Below the pieces are notes generated by a model that was not told the DNA's origin, searched no databases, and worked only from the letters and a program-made list of their open reading frames with translations. From Monosporascus cannonballus (lineage: Eukaryota > Ascomycota > Sordariomycetes > Xylariales), in NCBI GenBank assembly GCA_004154925.1, contig QJNS01000056.1, forward strand, positions 62,001-126,000: 64,000 nucleotides of DNA, in the 5' to 3' direction. The position numbers and the translations under genes were made by a program. Below are positions 24,816-37,019 of this stretch, piece by piece (within the stretch, counting starts at the first letter, position 1; each line of letters starts with the position of its first letter).

Positions 24816-25181
24816 AATTGTATTAAAATTTAATATATATAAATATTAACTTTTTTAAAAAATATATATATAATATATTTTAAGACTTTTTATTATATTA
24901 TATTTTTATATTACTTTTAGTTATTTTAAAAAAATATAAAAAAATATTTTTATTTTAAAATATTTTATATTTTAAAGAAAATCATTTGTAAATTTATTAA
25001 TTATTATAAATATTTATATAAAGCTTTAATATTATATATTATAATTTTAAAAAGTATTTAAAAAGTTCTTAAAAATAAATTTTAGAAATGTATTATACAT
25101 TTTTTTAAAACTTTATTAAATAAATTTAATATATTATATATTGAAATATTAATAATGCAAAAATATAAAAGTTTATAAAGT

Positions 25182-25305
25182 CTTACGGTATAGAAGAACA
25201 AAAGTCTAGTTATTACATTACTAAAAGTGGAACGTTGTTAGGTCGAGCTTTAATCGCCTTGTTTTAACCTATATATCTATAAGGTGCTATTTAAGACTGT
25301 GATAT
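25182..25305. repeat. Short dispersed repeat, copy 3 of 3
   Basis: Contains ACTAAAAGTGGAACGTTGTT then AGGTCGAGC, and ends TATTTAAGACTGTGATA. It lies 40 bp outside the left target-site duplication of element A. Confidence 0.6.
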
Positions 25306-25345
25306 AAACTTTTAATATTATATAATATATTTATTTCAAATTTTA

Positions 25346-25551
25346 TATAAGATAATAAATAGCTGTAAACTGGGTAAGGTGATTTCCGACCAGTTATAAA
25401 GCAGTTTTCAAGAAGTAAATATATTACGTTATTTCCATCTAGCGTTTCTTATTAGCTGCTAGATAGTGGATTTATATTAGTAAGTAAGTCGGTAGCTGAT
25501 CGGTAGCTGGTCGGTTACTAACTTTATCCTTATAAGGGCTATATTCTTATA
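25346..25551 (-). repeat. 3' LTR of element A
   Basis: 206 bp, aligning end to end with 39642-39847, 42205-42410 and 49374-49579. Comparing the four copies gives terminal TGT...ACA ends, with RIP-type changes in this copy (TG to TA at the start, CACA to TATA at the end). Confidence 0.93.
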
Positions 25552-26512
25552 ATTACTTCCCCCGTTTAAATTATTAATCTTTAATAGTATTATTATTAAT
25601 TTGATATAACGTGTTTTACAAATTTAGTTGCGTATATTTACCGATAATTTACCGTTATATTATATTATAAGTTGTTACCGTAATAATTAATACGTACTAT
25701 ATTACGTAATTAATTATGTTCCGCCTAATTTCCTATTATAATCCGTTTCTTAACTCCATTTTATTTACTTTTTTTCTTTTCGCATTTATATTTTTATTTT
25801 TTTTATATATGTGTTCTTTTCGGTCTTTCGTTTTTTTTATTTCGCCTTTTCCGTTTATTTTACGTATTATTTCTATTTGCTATATTTCTTTTTTATAAGA
25901 AGTTCTAAGAAAAATAATATTTTGATATTAATTAGAATTAGAATTTTTTTAACGTTATCTTTTTAATACGGACGGTAAGATAAATATTAATTATATTACG
26001 GGCAGCAATAAGCCGCATTATGTTTACGTAATATAACGTTATTTCGATTCTGGTATAGTTTACGTTTAGGTTTCGAGCACTTTAAATTTTATCGTTATTA
26101 ATTATTAATATAAAATTTTTCGTATAGTAAATAATTATTTTTAATATTATTAATATTGTTATTTAATTTCTGTCAAGATTTCGATAATTTCAAAGGCACT
26201 GCCTAAACGGTTTTTCAGTTCGGTACCGATAATTAGGATTTAATCGACGAGCTCAAAAAAGCTCCTATTGTAGATATCTAATATAAACGTTCCGACATAA
26301 TTGCAATCGATCGTTAATTTGACTTTTTTTGCGAAATCAAATTTGCCTTTAATATGGTTATTATTGAAAAATATTATTTTCTTAATATAACGGAAGTTAA
26401 TTTCCGATCGTCCGTTATAGTTGCGAAAATCCAGTTTTAATACCCGTTTTATAAATTTGCAAATTTAAGTCCTTTTTATAAATATTACGATTCTTTTCTT
26501 ATTATTCCGTAA

Positions 26513-26764
26513 TTAATTTCCGATTAGGTACAATTTTAAATTACCCTTATAAATAAAATAATTTTCGAAGGCCGTTATACCGTTACGTTTTCTGTTTACG
26601 AATATTTTTTGCCCACTTTTTAATACTTTAATAAAATTCTGATATTTATTAATAATTATAATTAAAAAAACTGTTTTATCTGGCGAAATTATTATTAAAC
26701 CTAAATATATTAAGCGCTTTAAAAACGGCGTCTTATTTTCGATTAATAACAAATTGTATTCCAA
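26513..26764 (-). pseudogene. Fragment of an unassigned 3' frame of element A
   Basis: An 83-codon open stretch downstream of pol (LLIENKTPFLKRLIYLGL..., ...FENYFIYKGNLKLYLI). The equivalent part of element B (about 43385-43640, minus) translates to a matching but broken sequence (LSLIKNKAPSLKYLIYLGL..., then YQNFVKTLENG and LYLIKN in a continuing frame). Amino-acid similarity is kept between the copies despite many base changes. I do not recognise the domain; it could be a C-terminal part of integrase or an extra protein. Confidence 0.5.
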
Positions 26765-29436
26765 TTAATTGGGCCCTGTTTTTTATTACAAAATAAAACG
26801 TTCTTAAGTTTTTTTCGAGTTTTATGCCTAATAAATTTAATAAACGTAAAATTTTATTTTCAAAATAAAGGTTTAATTTTTAGCGTTATTTATAAGTTTT
26901 CGACCGATATACGATAAGGTAATTATTTGCTAAAAGCTTAAAAGCAATTATATAATTAAATAATATTTTAATATTAATATTAATATTTTGCTTGAAATTA
27001 TTTTTTGTAATTTTTGTAATTATTAGGAGATTAATTTCCGATCGAGTTATTATTATTTTACGGTTTTTAAGTCGTTTTATTTCTTATATATATATTTAAT
27101 TTTTTTGTAATATTATAATATCTTAAGTGCGTATATAAAATATTTTCAGGTCTTTTACGTATTATATTTAGCGGGCCAGCTTTCTTATTTAATTAAATAT
27201 TTGCGTTACCTTCGATTATTTCAATAACGAATAATATCCTTTATTATTATTTTTCTTGTTTTTCTGTTAAGTCTGGTAACATTATTTAAACGTCGTCCGG
27301 TTTTCGATTATACTATGGTTTTAGTAAAGATATTGGAAATATATTATATATTTATTAATATTTAGTAAAGAAATTACTTTATATATTTAAAAACTAATTT
27401 GTTTTTTAATAGCAACACGAATGGAAATATATATAAATCTTTTATTTTTGAATTTGACGTTTTTAATTAATAAATTTATTTATTGCCTTAATTAAAATTC
27501 TATAGATATATAGCGTTAATTATAATATTTTTTTAGGCTGCCGTTACTTTTTTCTAATATTCGTACATTATTTGACAAATAATCGCCATTCTTTCGAAAC
27601 GTTCCTTAACTCCTTATATTTATCTTTTAAACCTTTATAAAAGGTATTTTATTATTTTTAAATGGTAATTATATAGAGTTTTAAAAAGAAAACGGCCGAT
27701 AAACGTATTCCGCGTATTATTATATACGAATTCCGCATTTGGTAATAACTTTATCCAGTTATTTTAATATTTATTAACGTAATTATGAAAATAATATTTT
27801 AGTATTTAATAAGTACATTTCGTTTATTTATCGGTTTACGAATAATAAACGGTTAATATTTACCGTTTTATTTTTCGCTTTTTGCAAAATTTCGCTTAAA
27901 ATTAATTCCGTAATAATTTATTTTATTTATTAATAATTCCGGTTAACGTATTAAATCTATATTTAATTTCGTTAAAAAATAATTAACGTAATTCGGTTAC
28001 GGTGAAAAGTTTAATTATAAGGATAAATAATTTTAATTTCGTAAAACAGTTAACGATTATTAGGATTACGTTATACTTTAGCCCATTTAGGTCTAAATTT
28101 TTGGAAAGTTATGTAATAAAATTTAAGAAGATTTTTTAAAACGATTACTAAAGTAATAGCAAGAGCTATAATTATTTATATAGTTTATAACGTAGTTTTA
28201 TTATACCTTAATAATTCGGATATTATTTAATATATTTTTAAAAATCGTTCGCTATATTTTTTTAATAAAAGTTTTTAAGTATTAATTTTAATATACGGAT
28301 ATATTTTATATATTTTATCTTTAAATTATTATAATATTAATTAATTAGCTATTTCTGTAAAACGCCTTATAACGGAATTAGGAATTTATTCCGATAATAT
28401 AAAATCTTATTTAGGTCCAGAAAATATCCTTCTTTTATTCCGGTTTAGCGTTTAATTATTCGTATTAATTTTATAATATTTTAATTATTAGTTTGTAATT
28501 TTCGAACTTAATCGTAAAATTATCGAAAAGTTTTTCAGCTAAAATACCGTTTCGTTTTAGGCTAACTTTTTCGTTAAAAAATATAAAATATATTAGTTAT
28601 AAATAATAACCTTAATACTAATTGCGTTTTTTTTAAATTCCTTACAATCTAATTGTAGTACGGTTATAATTTGCGGTTATCGTTATTTTATCGTTAATTG
28701 TATTATTATTACGATTTATATTTATATTGTTATTCGTAAAGATAAATTCGACAAGTTTATAATTTCTTATTTTCTCTTTTTTTTTCGAAAGCTTTTTGCG
28801 GTCGTATAATAAGGATTTTCTGTTTTTTTTACGCAGATAATAATTACTTAAGTTTTCGTTATCTAAAATTTATCTAGGAATTTTATAATAAACGAATTTT
28901 ACGCTGCTTTTATAAAGCTTTTTACCTTTTTATAATATTCTGAATCGCGTTATATATTTGCAACCGTTTTTCGTACGTTTTTCGATATGTCATTCGTAAG
29001 TCCGAATCTTTTAGATAACGTAAAGATTACATTTCTATACGCGATTTTCTTTAATATGTAATCCGAGCGTTTAGATAACTTATTTGTCGGATTAATAACG
29101 TCCGGTTGGTATTAAATCTTAAAGTTAAATTATGCAAAATAATAAATTTATTGGGTTAACCTTTTTCTAAGATTATATACCGGCGCCTTTATTATATTCT
29201 TTAACGCTCTATAATCGATAAGTATTAAAAAATCTTTTTTCGTATTTTTAAAATATTACCGTCAATATTTCAGGCTTTTTATGATCGCTAATAATTTTTA
29301 TTACTTTATAATTTATCGTTTTTCGATTAAATTTAGGTTTTGCGATTAGTATGTAATTAGGCGTTAATATTTTCCATATTTTTATAAAAATATCCTTAAT
29401 ATAGCTTTTACCGAAACGTTTATTTTAATCATAGTA

Positions 29437-29870
29437 TGTAACGAACCTGTCATATATCCATCTGGAGATATGAGCAGTATCCGAAATGGGGTCTTGATTT
29501 GCAGGTAACAATAAGGCGAGGAATGATTTAGTGGTCTGTTCGTTAAAGAGATTTAAAGACTTTTCCCTTAATTAGAGAACGGTACAGTTGCCTTTTGATT
29601 AAAAGCTTAGATTGATAGCTAAAAAGCGAAATTAAGTAGGTGTTATTTTACAAAAGAAATTACTTTATTATATATCCTTCCTTATTTTTTTTAGTTTTTA
29701 GAGTTTACGAAAGATTATTTTCCCGTGGTTTCTAGAGGTCTCCGGGCGTTTCTGTAAATTAACAAAGATATATGTAAATCCGAGGTTTTTCCGGTCAAAA
29801 TGGAGATTAAAACAGGTTAGCTTACTTAGTTTTTTCCGGGTCTAATGGAATCTTCTTTTTGGACGTAATA
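29437..29870 (-). repeat. 3' LTR of element C (434 bp)
   Basis: Pairs with 36239-36638. It is 34 bp longer because of one indel near 29701-29735 (absent from the other LTR); otherwise the pair differs mainly by transitions. Confidence 0.93.
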
Positions 29871-29964
29871 TTATTCCCTTCCTTTTAGGATTTTTATCCC
29901 AAAGATCAACAGGTAAGCTAACTTCCTTTCTTTTCATCTTTTTTATATTGTAACGTTATTAATT

Positions 29965-30558
29965 ATGTTAAGTAAACTTTTAAAGCGCGCCAAAACTTTT
30001 ATTAAGAGTTGTCGCGATTTCGTTAAAGCTATTTTTGATTTTGGTTTTGAAGTTATGCCATATATACGTTATTTCGAAAAGAAATTTTCTTGCAAAATGT
30101 TGGAAGGCCGGAAAAGTTACCAGAACTATTTGTTAACTAACGTCTAGATTTGTGATGGAAATTATATTTTATTTTTATTTTTATAAAACATTCGGGCTGA
30201 AAAATTGCGGATAAAACAAAAAAAACGTTTGGCGGTTTAATAGCTTTAAGAATTGTCCAACCGTATTATTCGTTTGGACCGTTAATCGGAATGGTTGTAT
30301 TCCAAAGGAATATTATTTATTTAAAGGGGTTTTAAGAGCATGGACGAATTGAAGAAACAAAAGAAAATAAAGGAAGAACGTCGTCGGGTGGAAGAGGAGT
30401 AAGTACGGTTTGCGTTGGAAACGGGTGTTTTAGCGGAGGCCTTTATTTCTTTCGATTGGAACGACGCAAGGTTAGATTTATGTGGGAGTCCGTTATCGCC
30501 TGCGACCTTGGCCGTGTTGGAAACGGTTGGTCAGGATTCTGGCGGTGGAACGTTTTAA
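29965..30558 (+). pseudogene. Antisense accessory frame in element C (about 198 codons, broken)
   Basis: On the strand opposite gag-pol, one reading frame runs from ATG at 29965 to a TAA at 30556-30558. It is interrupted only by TAA/TAG codons between 30145 and 30402 that could each come from CAA/CAG by C-to-T change. It is Lys/Arg-rich at first, then a charged helical stretch (MDELKKQKKIKEERRRVEEE at 30340-30399), then a less mutated acidic and Ser/Pro tail (LSPATLAVLETVGQDSGGG). This layout recalls the C-terminal coiled-coil tails of fungal pogo/Fot1-type transposases, but I cannot confirm that. The opposite frame here is also partly open, so assignment to the plus strand is an inference. 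Confidence 0.4.
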
Positions 30559-31496
30559 CCAGGTTTATCGTATTTGTTAAGTGGTTAAATAGTTTTTATG
30601 TATTTTCTTTATGTAAATATCTTTCTTATATAATTAGGTATTAAATTTTATTTTTAATTATTTTGGAATCTAATATTCGTTCGATTTCGTATTTGTCGGA
30701 ATCTTTTTTAAGTTCCAGGTTTATTTTTAACGAGGCGTTTTTGGGTATTAATTTAAGCAAGGAAATATGGAAGATAAGGTGTATTTTTATGTTTTTAAAT
30801 AACGATAGTCAGTAATTAATTTTAGAAATAATTTTTTTAACTTTAAACGGGCCAAATTTTTTAAAATCGAGTTTATCGCTAGGTTTTTTCGTTTTGATTT
30901 GTGAAATATTCGAGGTCACGTTTTGTTTTTGGCGTAACAAATAAACTTTATTTTTTTTGTTAAAATTAATCCTTTAATTTTTTTCTTATTATAGTACTGG
31001 GTTATCCGTTATTAAAAGAATTATAATTTATTTTGGAAACGGACTTAAATTATTTTAATTTTTATTATTAGTATTTTTGCTTTTAAGGCAATTATAACAA
31101 TTTTTGATACCTTATTAAATAATTATTTAAGTTATTTTACCTTTATATCGTATCCATATATTGCCGTATAAAGAAATACGTTTATATTTTCGTTAATAGA
31201 TATATTGTAAGCGATCTGTACTAATAGTAAAAATTTTACCTAGTTATTTTGTTAGTAATTAACGTAATTTCGAAAATATTATTTTAGGGTTTAATTAAAT
31301 CGTTTTATTTGTTTATTCGTTTAAGAATAATATGTTATTAAGAACTTAAATTTAATATTAATTTATTTAAAAAAGTTAATATTAAATTTTGAAATAAAAA
31401 GCGTATTTTTGTCGAAAAGGATTTTTTTAGTATTTTATATTTATTTAAGTAATGTTTAATAAAAACGTAAGTTAATTATTTTGCCGTTACGTTTCC

Positions 31497-33240
31497 TTTA
31501 AAAAGTAAGAAATATCCGTATTTGGTAAATCTGTTAACGATTACCTATATCTTATTATATTTAATTTTAATGATTAAGTTTTTAAATAAAGGTAAATTAA
31601 TAATAAAGTTTTAAGTTATAACATTTTATATTTTGTTAAAAATGTTAATAAGTTATAGCAGCCCGTAAGGTTTATAATATATTACCTTAGTTTTATTGTA
31701 AATATTGTAGTTTTTAATTATCTTTTTAATTATTTAGCGTAATTTTGAAAAATTGTACTTTTCTTATAATTGTTTAATGGTTTTAAAGATTTTTTGGTAT
31801 TCGTATAATGGGTTTTCGTAAAATTCCTTTACGAACTGTTTTTGTTGATCCTTTAAAACATAGACTTTGCCATGGTACAGTAACTAATCTTTTGGCTATT
31901 CTTTTAATTGTTGAATTTTTTTCTGTTTTTTTGTATCGTAAGAATTTCGGAACCGTATTAAAACTTCGGGAATTAATTTTTTTATTATTTTATATAATTG
32001 TACAATGCTGTCCTTGTTGTATTGTAATATCTATATGTTTTTTTTGGGAACTTTGGAATTATAATTCTTTTTGCGACTAAAAATATCCGCCTGGATGTTT
32101 TTTTTAATGTAATATATTTTAAAGTTAAATTTTGCTAGAAAAATTATCCAAATCTTATATTTTTTATTTAATTTTTATGCTTTTATAAATCGGGTAAGGT
32201 TGTTGTAATCGGAATAAATATTAAAAGGTTTTTATTTTTTGAAAGCGTTAATAATTGTTAATAATTCCTTATCGTAAATTAGATATTTTAATTTTGCATT
32301 TCGGAATGCTTTTGAATAATATGTTATTAAGTATTATTTGCCGTTATTTTTTAATTATTTTAAAACGGTATTTAGTGCGTAATTTAAAGCATCTGTTTTT
32401 AGGCGTTTCCTTTTATTGGCATTAAGTAGTCTTACTATGGGTCCGCTGGTAATTGTATCTTTTAAGGTTTAGAATGTTTTTTTCGTTTTTTTTAGGAATT
32501 TAAATTTTTTTCTCATATATTTTTTAATAGTAAATTTCGTTAATAGCTTGATTATATTTCCGTATCCCTTAATTAGGCCGCGTACGTAACCCGTAAATCT
32601 TAAGATTTGCTGGATATCTATAACGGTTATTTTATTAAGGATAAGCTAGTTCTTAATTGTTTTTATTTTAAAGCGTTAAATCTGAATTTGGCCGAGGATA
32701 AAAATATATCTTAGAAAGTTTAGTTTTTACGTATGCCATATACTTTTGGCTGGGTTAATTCGGATATTCGTTTCGTTTAGCGTTTGAAATACTTGGGCGA
32801 TTTGTTTTTTGTATTCCTTTAAAATTTCGGAGTAAATAAGAATATCGTCGAAATAAACAAATATAAATTTGTCTAGAAATTTTTTAAATATAGTTATAAT
32901 TAGGCGTTGGAAATTGGCGGGGGCATTGGTAAGTTTTATAGGCATTATTTTGTATTCGTAAAGTCCATATATTGTTCTAAATGCCGTTTTTTATTTTTCT
33001 TTTTTGGCCATTTTAATACGGTAATAACCGTTTCGAAAATTAAATGTAATAAATTATTTTGTTTTGCTAACGTTTTCCTTTAACGTACTTATAAGGGTTA
33101 GGGGATATTTATTTTTAATCGTAATATCGTTTAATTATTTGTAATCGATTATTTTTCTGAAAACTAGATTTCCGTTTTTATTAATTTTTTGCTTTTTATC
33201 TTTAGTTTTTGGTATTATAAAGACGGAATATCTAGCGGAA
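31497..33240 (-). pseudogene. Broken pol of element C: reverse transcriptase, RNase H, integrase
   Basis: Reverse transcriptase: VFIIPKTKDKK near 33210, IDYK-stop-LNDITIKNKYPL near 33110, and palm motif YFDDILIYS at 32829-32855 with both catalytic Asp codons intact. RNase H: LKTDALNYALNTVLK near 32360-32402, YDKELL, and IQADIFSR near 32080. Integrase: the HHCC zinc region reads NYNIYNK at 31690-31712, both cysteines having become Tyr; the core reads VIVNRFTKYGYF at 31497-31550. Several Trp and Gln codons are now stops. Confidence 0.88.
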
Positions 33241-33539
33241 GAATCGGAGAATTAAATATATCCTTTTTTCAAGTTAAATTGGATGTTTTTTTATAAGGCC
33301 TTTGATTTGTTAGAGTTTATATAGTAGATTTTGTAAAGTTTAAAATGGTGTCTTTTTTTAATAAGTATTTTGTGATCTCACTGGCCATAAGGTGGTAGTT
33401 CGTAATTTTTTCTATTTTTGAACAATTTCTTGAATCGTCGATACCTAGGTAGTACTATGGAGGATTGGTTTGTAATCTGGATTTTCTTGATGATATAGCA
33501 GATTTTTTAGTTATTTTCCTTAGGTGGTTTTTACTTTTG

Positions 33540-33850
33540 TTCCTATGAAAATGTTTGGTTTTTCCAGTTAATATGTAGGTTGTTAAATTTGAGCTACGGC
33601 ATTCCCAAGATGATATCGTGCCCGGAAATGTCGGTAATATCCAGTAATATCCGTTCTTGGTATCCTTAAATCTATATTAGAAGTTCTTTAATTTCCCGAA
33701 GGATTCGTCCGTTTTCGTACGTAAATAAATTTCCGTCCATTATACGTAACCTGTAAGATTTTAATTTATATATCTAGGGAATCTAATGTTTTTTTGCAAC
33801 TTTAAGGAAAATGAAATTACTTTCGGCTTTTAAGTCGATTATAGCTTTAA
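33540..33850 (-). pseudogene. Broken retropepsin of element C
   Basis: Minus-strand translation gives IIDLKAESNFIFLKVA, where the expected catalytic Asp-Ser/Thr-Gly has become Asp-Leu-Lys. Downstream is ISGHDIILGMP-stop-LKFNN, the usual C-terminal retropepsin strand with Trp changed to a stop. Confidence 0.72.
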
Positions 33851-34875
33851 ATATTTTGTTCTTGTATCGAAAAGGAATTTTTATTTAGCTACGTAACCTT
33901 TTTGTTACCTTATATAAGGTTTTATATATTGGGGTTCCTTAATGCCTTATTTTCGAAGGCCTTTATCGTTTTTTGATTGGCGTAATTTGCTTGCAAAAAG
34001 GCGTTTCCATTTTCAAGCCTTTTTGGCCGCGTGCTTGGTATAATGGTTATTTATGTACTTATATCATTTCTTTTTGCCCAACTGGCATCCGAAAATAATT
34101 ATCTTTTTTTGGTTTATCCTTTAGTTTTATATTCTCTTAGTTATAAGGTCGGAAAGGTACATTTTCGAAAAAGATATTTCCATATTTAGGAGCTTATGTT
34201 AAATACAAAGCGTCGAGACGTAACATAAGCATTTTTGCGATATGGCTTTCCGATTCCGTTTTAAGTTAAGATATAAATAATAAAACTTAAGGTATTTTGG
34301 CTATCGGGGGGTTTTTGTGTATTTGCATTCGTTATCTGGTTCGGTAAGTGTTTTTTTGTTTTATTCAGGTCAAAAGTTATTATTTTTTTTGGCTTTAAGA
34401 TAAACGAGATAATCGTCGAGGTAACAGGCGGTAAAATGCAGCAGGTCGTAGGGGTTCGATTTGAGTTTTTTGGTATGTATCGAATATTCTGGGAACTTAT
34501 AGAGTTTTGAGAATAATCGTTTATAGTTATTGACGTCGGGTCGGAATTAACCGTCTTTATTATGCATTTTATATTGAAATGGGTCAAAATGGTAGCGGCA
34601 TCTTAATTTTATAATTATCCTGGAGGCCGTTTATCTTAGGTGGTATTTGTAAGCTTTAATTTTAAAGTTTTAGCAGATTGGATAATTTTCGTACTTTGGA
34701 ATATCGCTTTTGATTTAAGTGGTTATGGCAATAGTGAATTCTGGTTAGGAGGAAATCGAGTTAACTTCCTTTTTCTTTTTTTTTACCTTATTATCGGTTT
34801 TTTATTTAATTATTTTAATTTTTTTTAGGATTAAGGAATTTTTCCTTTTTTGGAGTTCCTTTTTGCGAGAAAACG

Positions 34876-35668
34876 ATATTCGCTTTTAAAATATCCTTTT
34901 TTGCCATAGTTAAAATATTCCATTTTGGATTTGTTTTTTTAAGTTCTTTTGAAACGGTACTTATTTCCTTCTAAGGCTTATCTTTAATTTTTTTTATTTC
35001 GGCTGTTAAAGCCTTTGTCGTTATTTCGTTTATTGGTCCTTTTTTTTTTCGAAATATCGGTCGAAGATACGTCGGTCGGCAATAATAACCTTATTAATAT
35101 ATTCCGGGAAGGATCCAACCTTTGGTTCCTTGTATATTTCGTCCTTGACCAAAGGCTTTAAGCTATCATAATAAGGGTAAAATAACGCGTTTTTCGATAA
35201 ATTGGAAATGACGGCAAGGCGATTAAATTCCGTCGTATATTCGGCGGTTGATTTGGTTTAATAAAAAAGATGTAATTATTTAATAGCGTTTTACTTTTTG
35301 TCGGGATTTCCGAATAAAGTTCGTATTCGTTTTTCGAAACGATTATATTTGTTGAAAATATAATTAGTTATGTTTGAAAAATCGTCCGGATAATTTTTTA
35401 AGTAATTTTTTATAATAAGTTCGAACTATAAAAGAACTTTCCCAATAAGTAACTATAAAATAGTTATTATTTTTTAATAATTTTCGGTTAAAGAATTCTT
35501 ATAGAATTTGAGGTGAAACCTGGCTTGCACCAGGAATTTTTCCGGGTCCTTAAATTTATCATAAGGTTTTGAAGAGTTTGGCTTGTAGCCTTTAACATCT
35601 GGTATTTTATGGTAGGTAAGAGGCGGAATAGTTCTTTCGCAAATCTGGTTTATTCCGAATAATAGCAA
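34876..35668 (-). pseudogene. Broken gag of element C, with zinc knuckle
   Basis: 35668-35474 encodes a gag-like segment (YDKFKDPEKFLVQARFHLKF). The nucleocapsid zinc knuckle at 34917-34876 reads YFNYGKKGYFKSEY: all four CCHC ligand positions are Tyr, which is what G-to-A changes in TGY codons and C-to-T in CAY would produce. Confidence 0.8.
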
Positions 35669-36238
35669 AATCGAAGTTCTCTCTGGAATTTGTTCTGCTC
35701 CGAGCGAAAATGGTCGAAAACTATTTCTTTGGCTTCGTTTTTTGGCTAAGCCAAATTAAGGAAAAACCGGTTTCTTTCTTTTAGCGAATCGAATATTCTT
35801 TTTTTTAGGCCTTTAACTTTTTGTGCTAAAAGGTTTAATTTTTTTTTCCATAATAAGTTTTCTTTCTTTTCCTTTTAAAACTTCGGTTCCGTATTTTTTT
35901 AGCCCCTTTTTTAGTTACCTTCTTTTTTAACTCTTTTCTCTAGATTTCAATAGTATCTTTAGGGGTTAGGGTAAGTTGTTATTTGGGCTGTAAAAATGGT
36001 CCTCTCTGAGATCGGGTAATAAAAGGTATTATGTTGTTAATTAATTAAAGAATTTTTTTAATAAGGGGTAAATTATTTAATCTGGTTACTGATTTTTTAC
36101 TGGCTAGTAACGGGGATCGAGTATATTATTTATTTTCTGAATGTTATCCTGTAATATCGGCTTTATTAAGTTCAAAAAAGCTTATATTTAATTAGGCTTT
36201 AAATTATTCGTCGGCTATTAATCAAGAAGTTATTAAAA

Positions 36239-36638
36239 TATAATGAATCTGTTATATATTTACCTGGAGGTATAAGCAGTATCCGAAATAAAATCTTAAT
36301 TTGTAAGTAATAATAAGGCAAGGAATAATTTAATGGTTTATTCGTTAAAAAGATTTAAAAACTTTTTTCTTAATTAAAGAACGATACAGTTATTTCTTAA
36401 TTAAGAGCTTAAATTAATAGCTAAAGAACGAAACTAAGTAGGTGTTATTTTACAAAAGAAATTATTTTACTATATATCCTTTTTTGTTTCCCTTGGTCTC
36501 TGGAGGTCTCCGAGCGTTTCTGTAGATCAACAGAGACATATGTAGATCCGAGGTTTTTCCGGTCAGAGTGGAGATCAAAACAGGTCAGCTCACCTGGTCT
36601 CTTTCGGGTCTAGTGGAGTCTTCTTCTTGGACGTAACA
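36239..36638 (-). repeat. 5' LTR of element C (400 bp)
   Basis: Pairs with 29437-29870. It contains a little-mutated stretch at about 36490-36630 (GGTCTCTGGAGGTCTCCGAG and following) still shared with the other LTR. The right boundary ...GACGTAACA is followed by TSD TAGTA. Confidence 0.93.
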
Positions 36639-37019
36639 TAGTATTTTTAGCGTTATATCAATATTGGAAAATGGTTGCCGATTAAAAAATAATTTTTAAA
36701 TTTTGGAACGCCTTTTTAGCTTTTTTAAGTTATCGAAATTTTGCTACTTTACTTTTGCCTTACGTCTTTTTTAAGAACTTAGTAATAAGTTTAATAATAC
36801 GCAAATAATAAACGATAAATTTTCGATAAAAATTTATAAATCCTAAAAATATTTAAATATTATAAATTAGTTTTAATTCTGGCCATATTTCGATAATATC
36901 AACCTGCCGGCAGTTTATTTTTAAACTGTTAATATTAATTATAAATATTAGAAATTTTATTTTTTAAAAAATATTTATATATAAACGTTTTAGCAAATAA
37001 TTAATATTATAACAGCCGT

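Larger units (their letters stand above)
29437..36638 (-). mobile_element. Ty3-type LTR retrotransposon C, nested in element A
   Basis: LTRs are 36239-36638 (5') and 29437-29870 (3'), with terminal TGTTACG...CGTTACA in element orientation. The flanks are TAGTA at 29432-29436 and 36639-36643. Element B keeps the uninterrupted site (46414-46418), proving that C inserted into A. A purine tract (AAAAGGAAGGGAATAA on the minus strand) abuts the 3' LTR. Minus-strand order is gag, protease, reverse transcriptase, RNase H, integrase, the Ty3/gypsy order. All genes are broken by RIP-type stops. A plus-strand frame (29965-30558) lies between integrase and the 3' LTR. Confidence 0.96.

Noticed and set aside
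20640..25345. CRISPR array or prokaryotic mobile system in the AT-rich DNA
   Set aside because: No regular repeat-spacer pattern; gene structure throughout the window is eukaryotic, and the short repeats are few and irregularly spaced.
25716..25898. Plus-strand hydrophobic frame (Phe/Ile-rich) and its counterpart at 42642-42854, looking like membrane proteins
   Set aside because: They are antisense to Lys/Glu-rich decayed sequence of elements A and B; T-rich codons after RIP give false hydrophobic segments.
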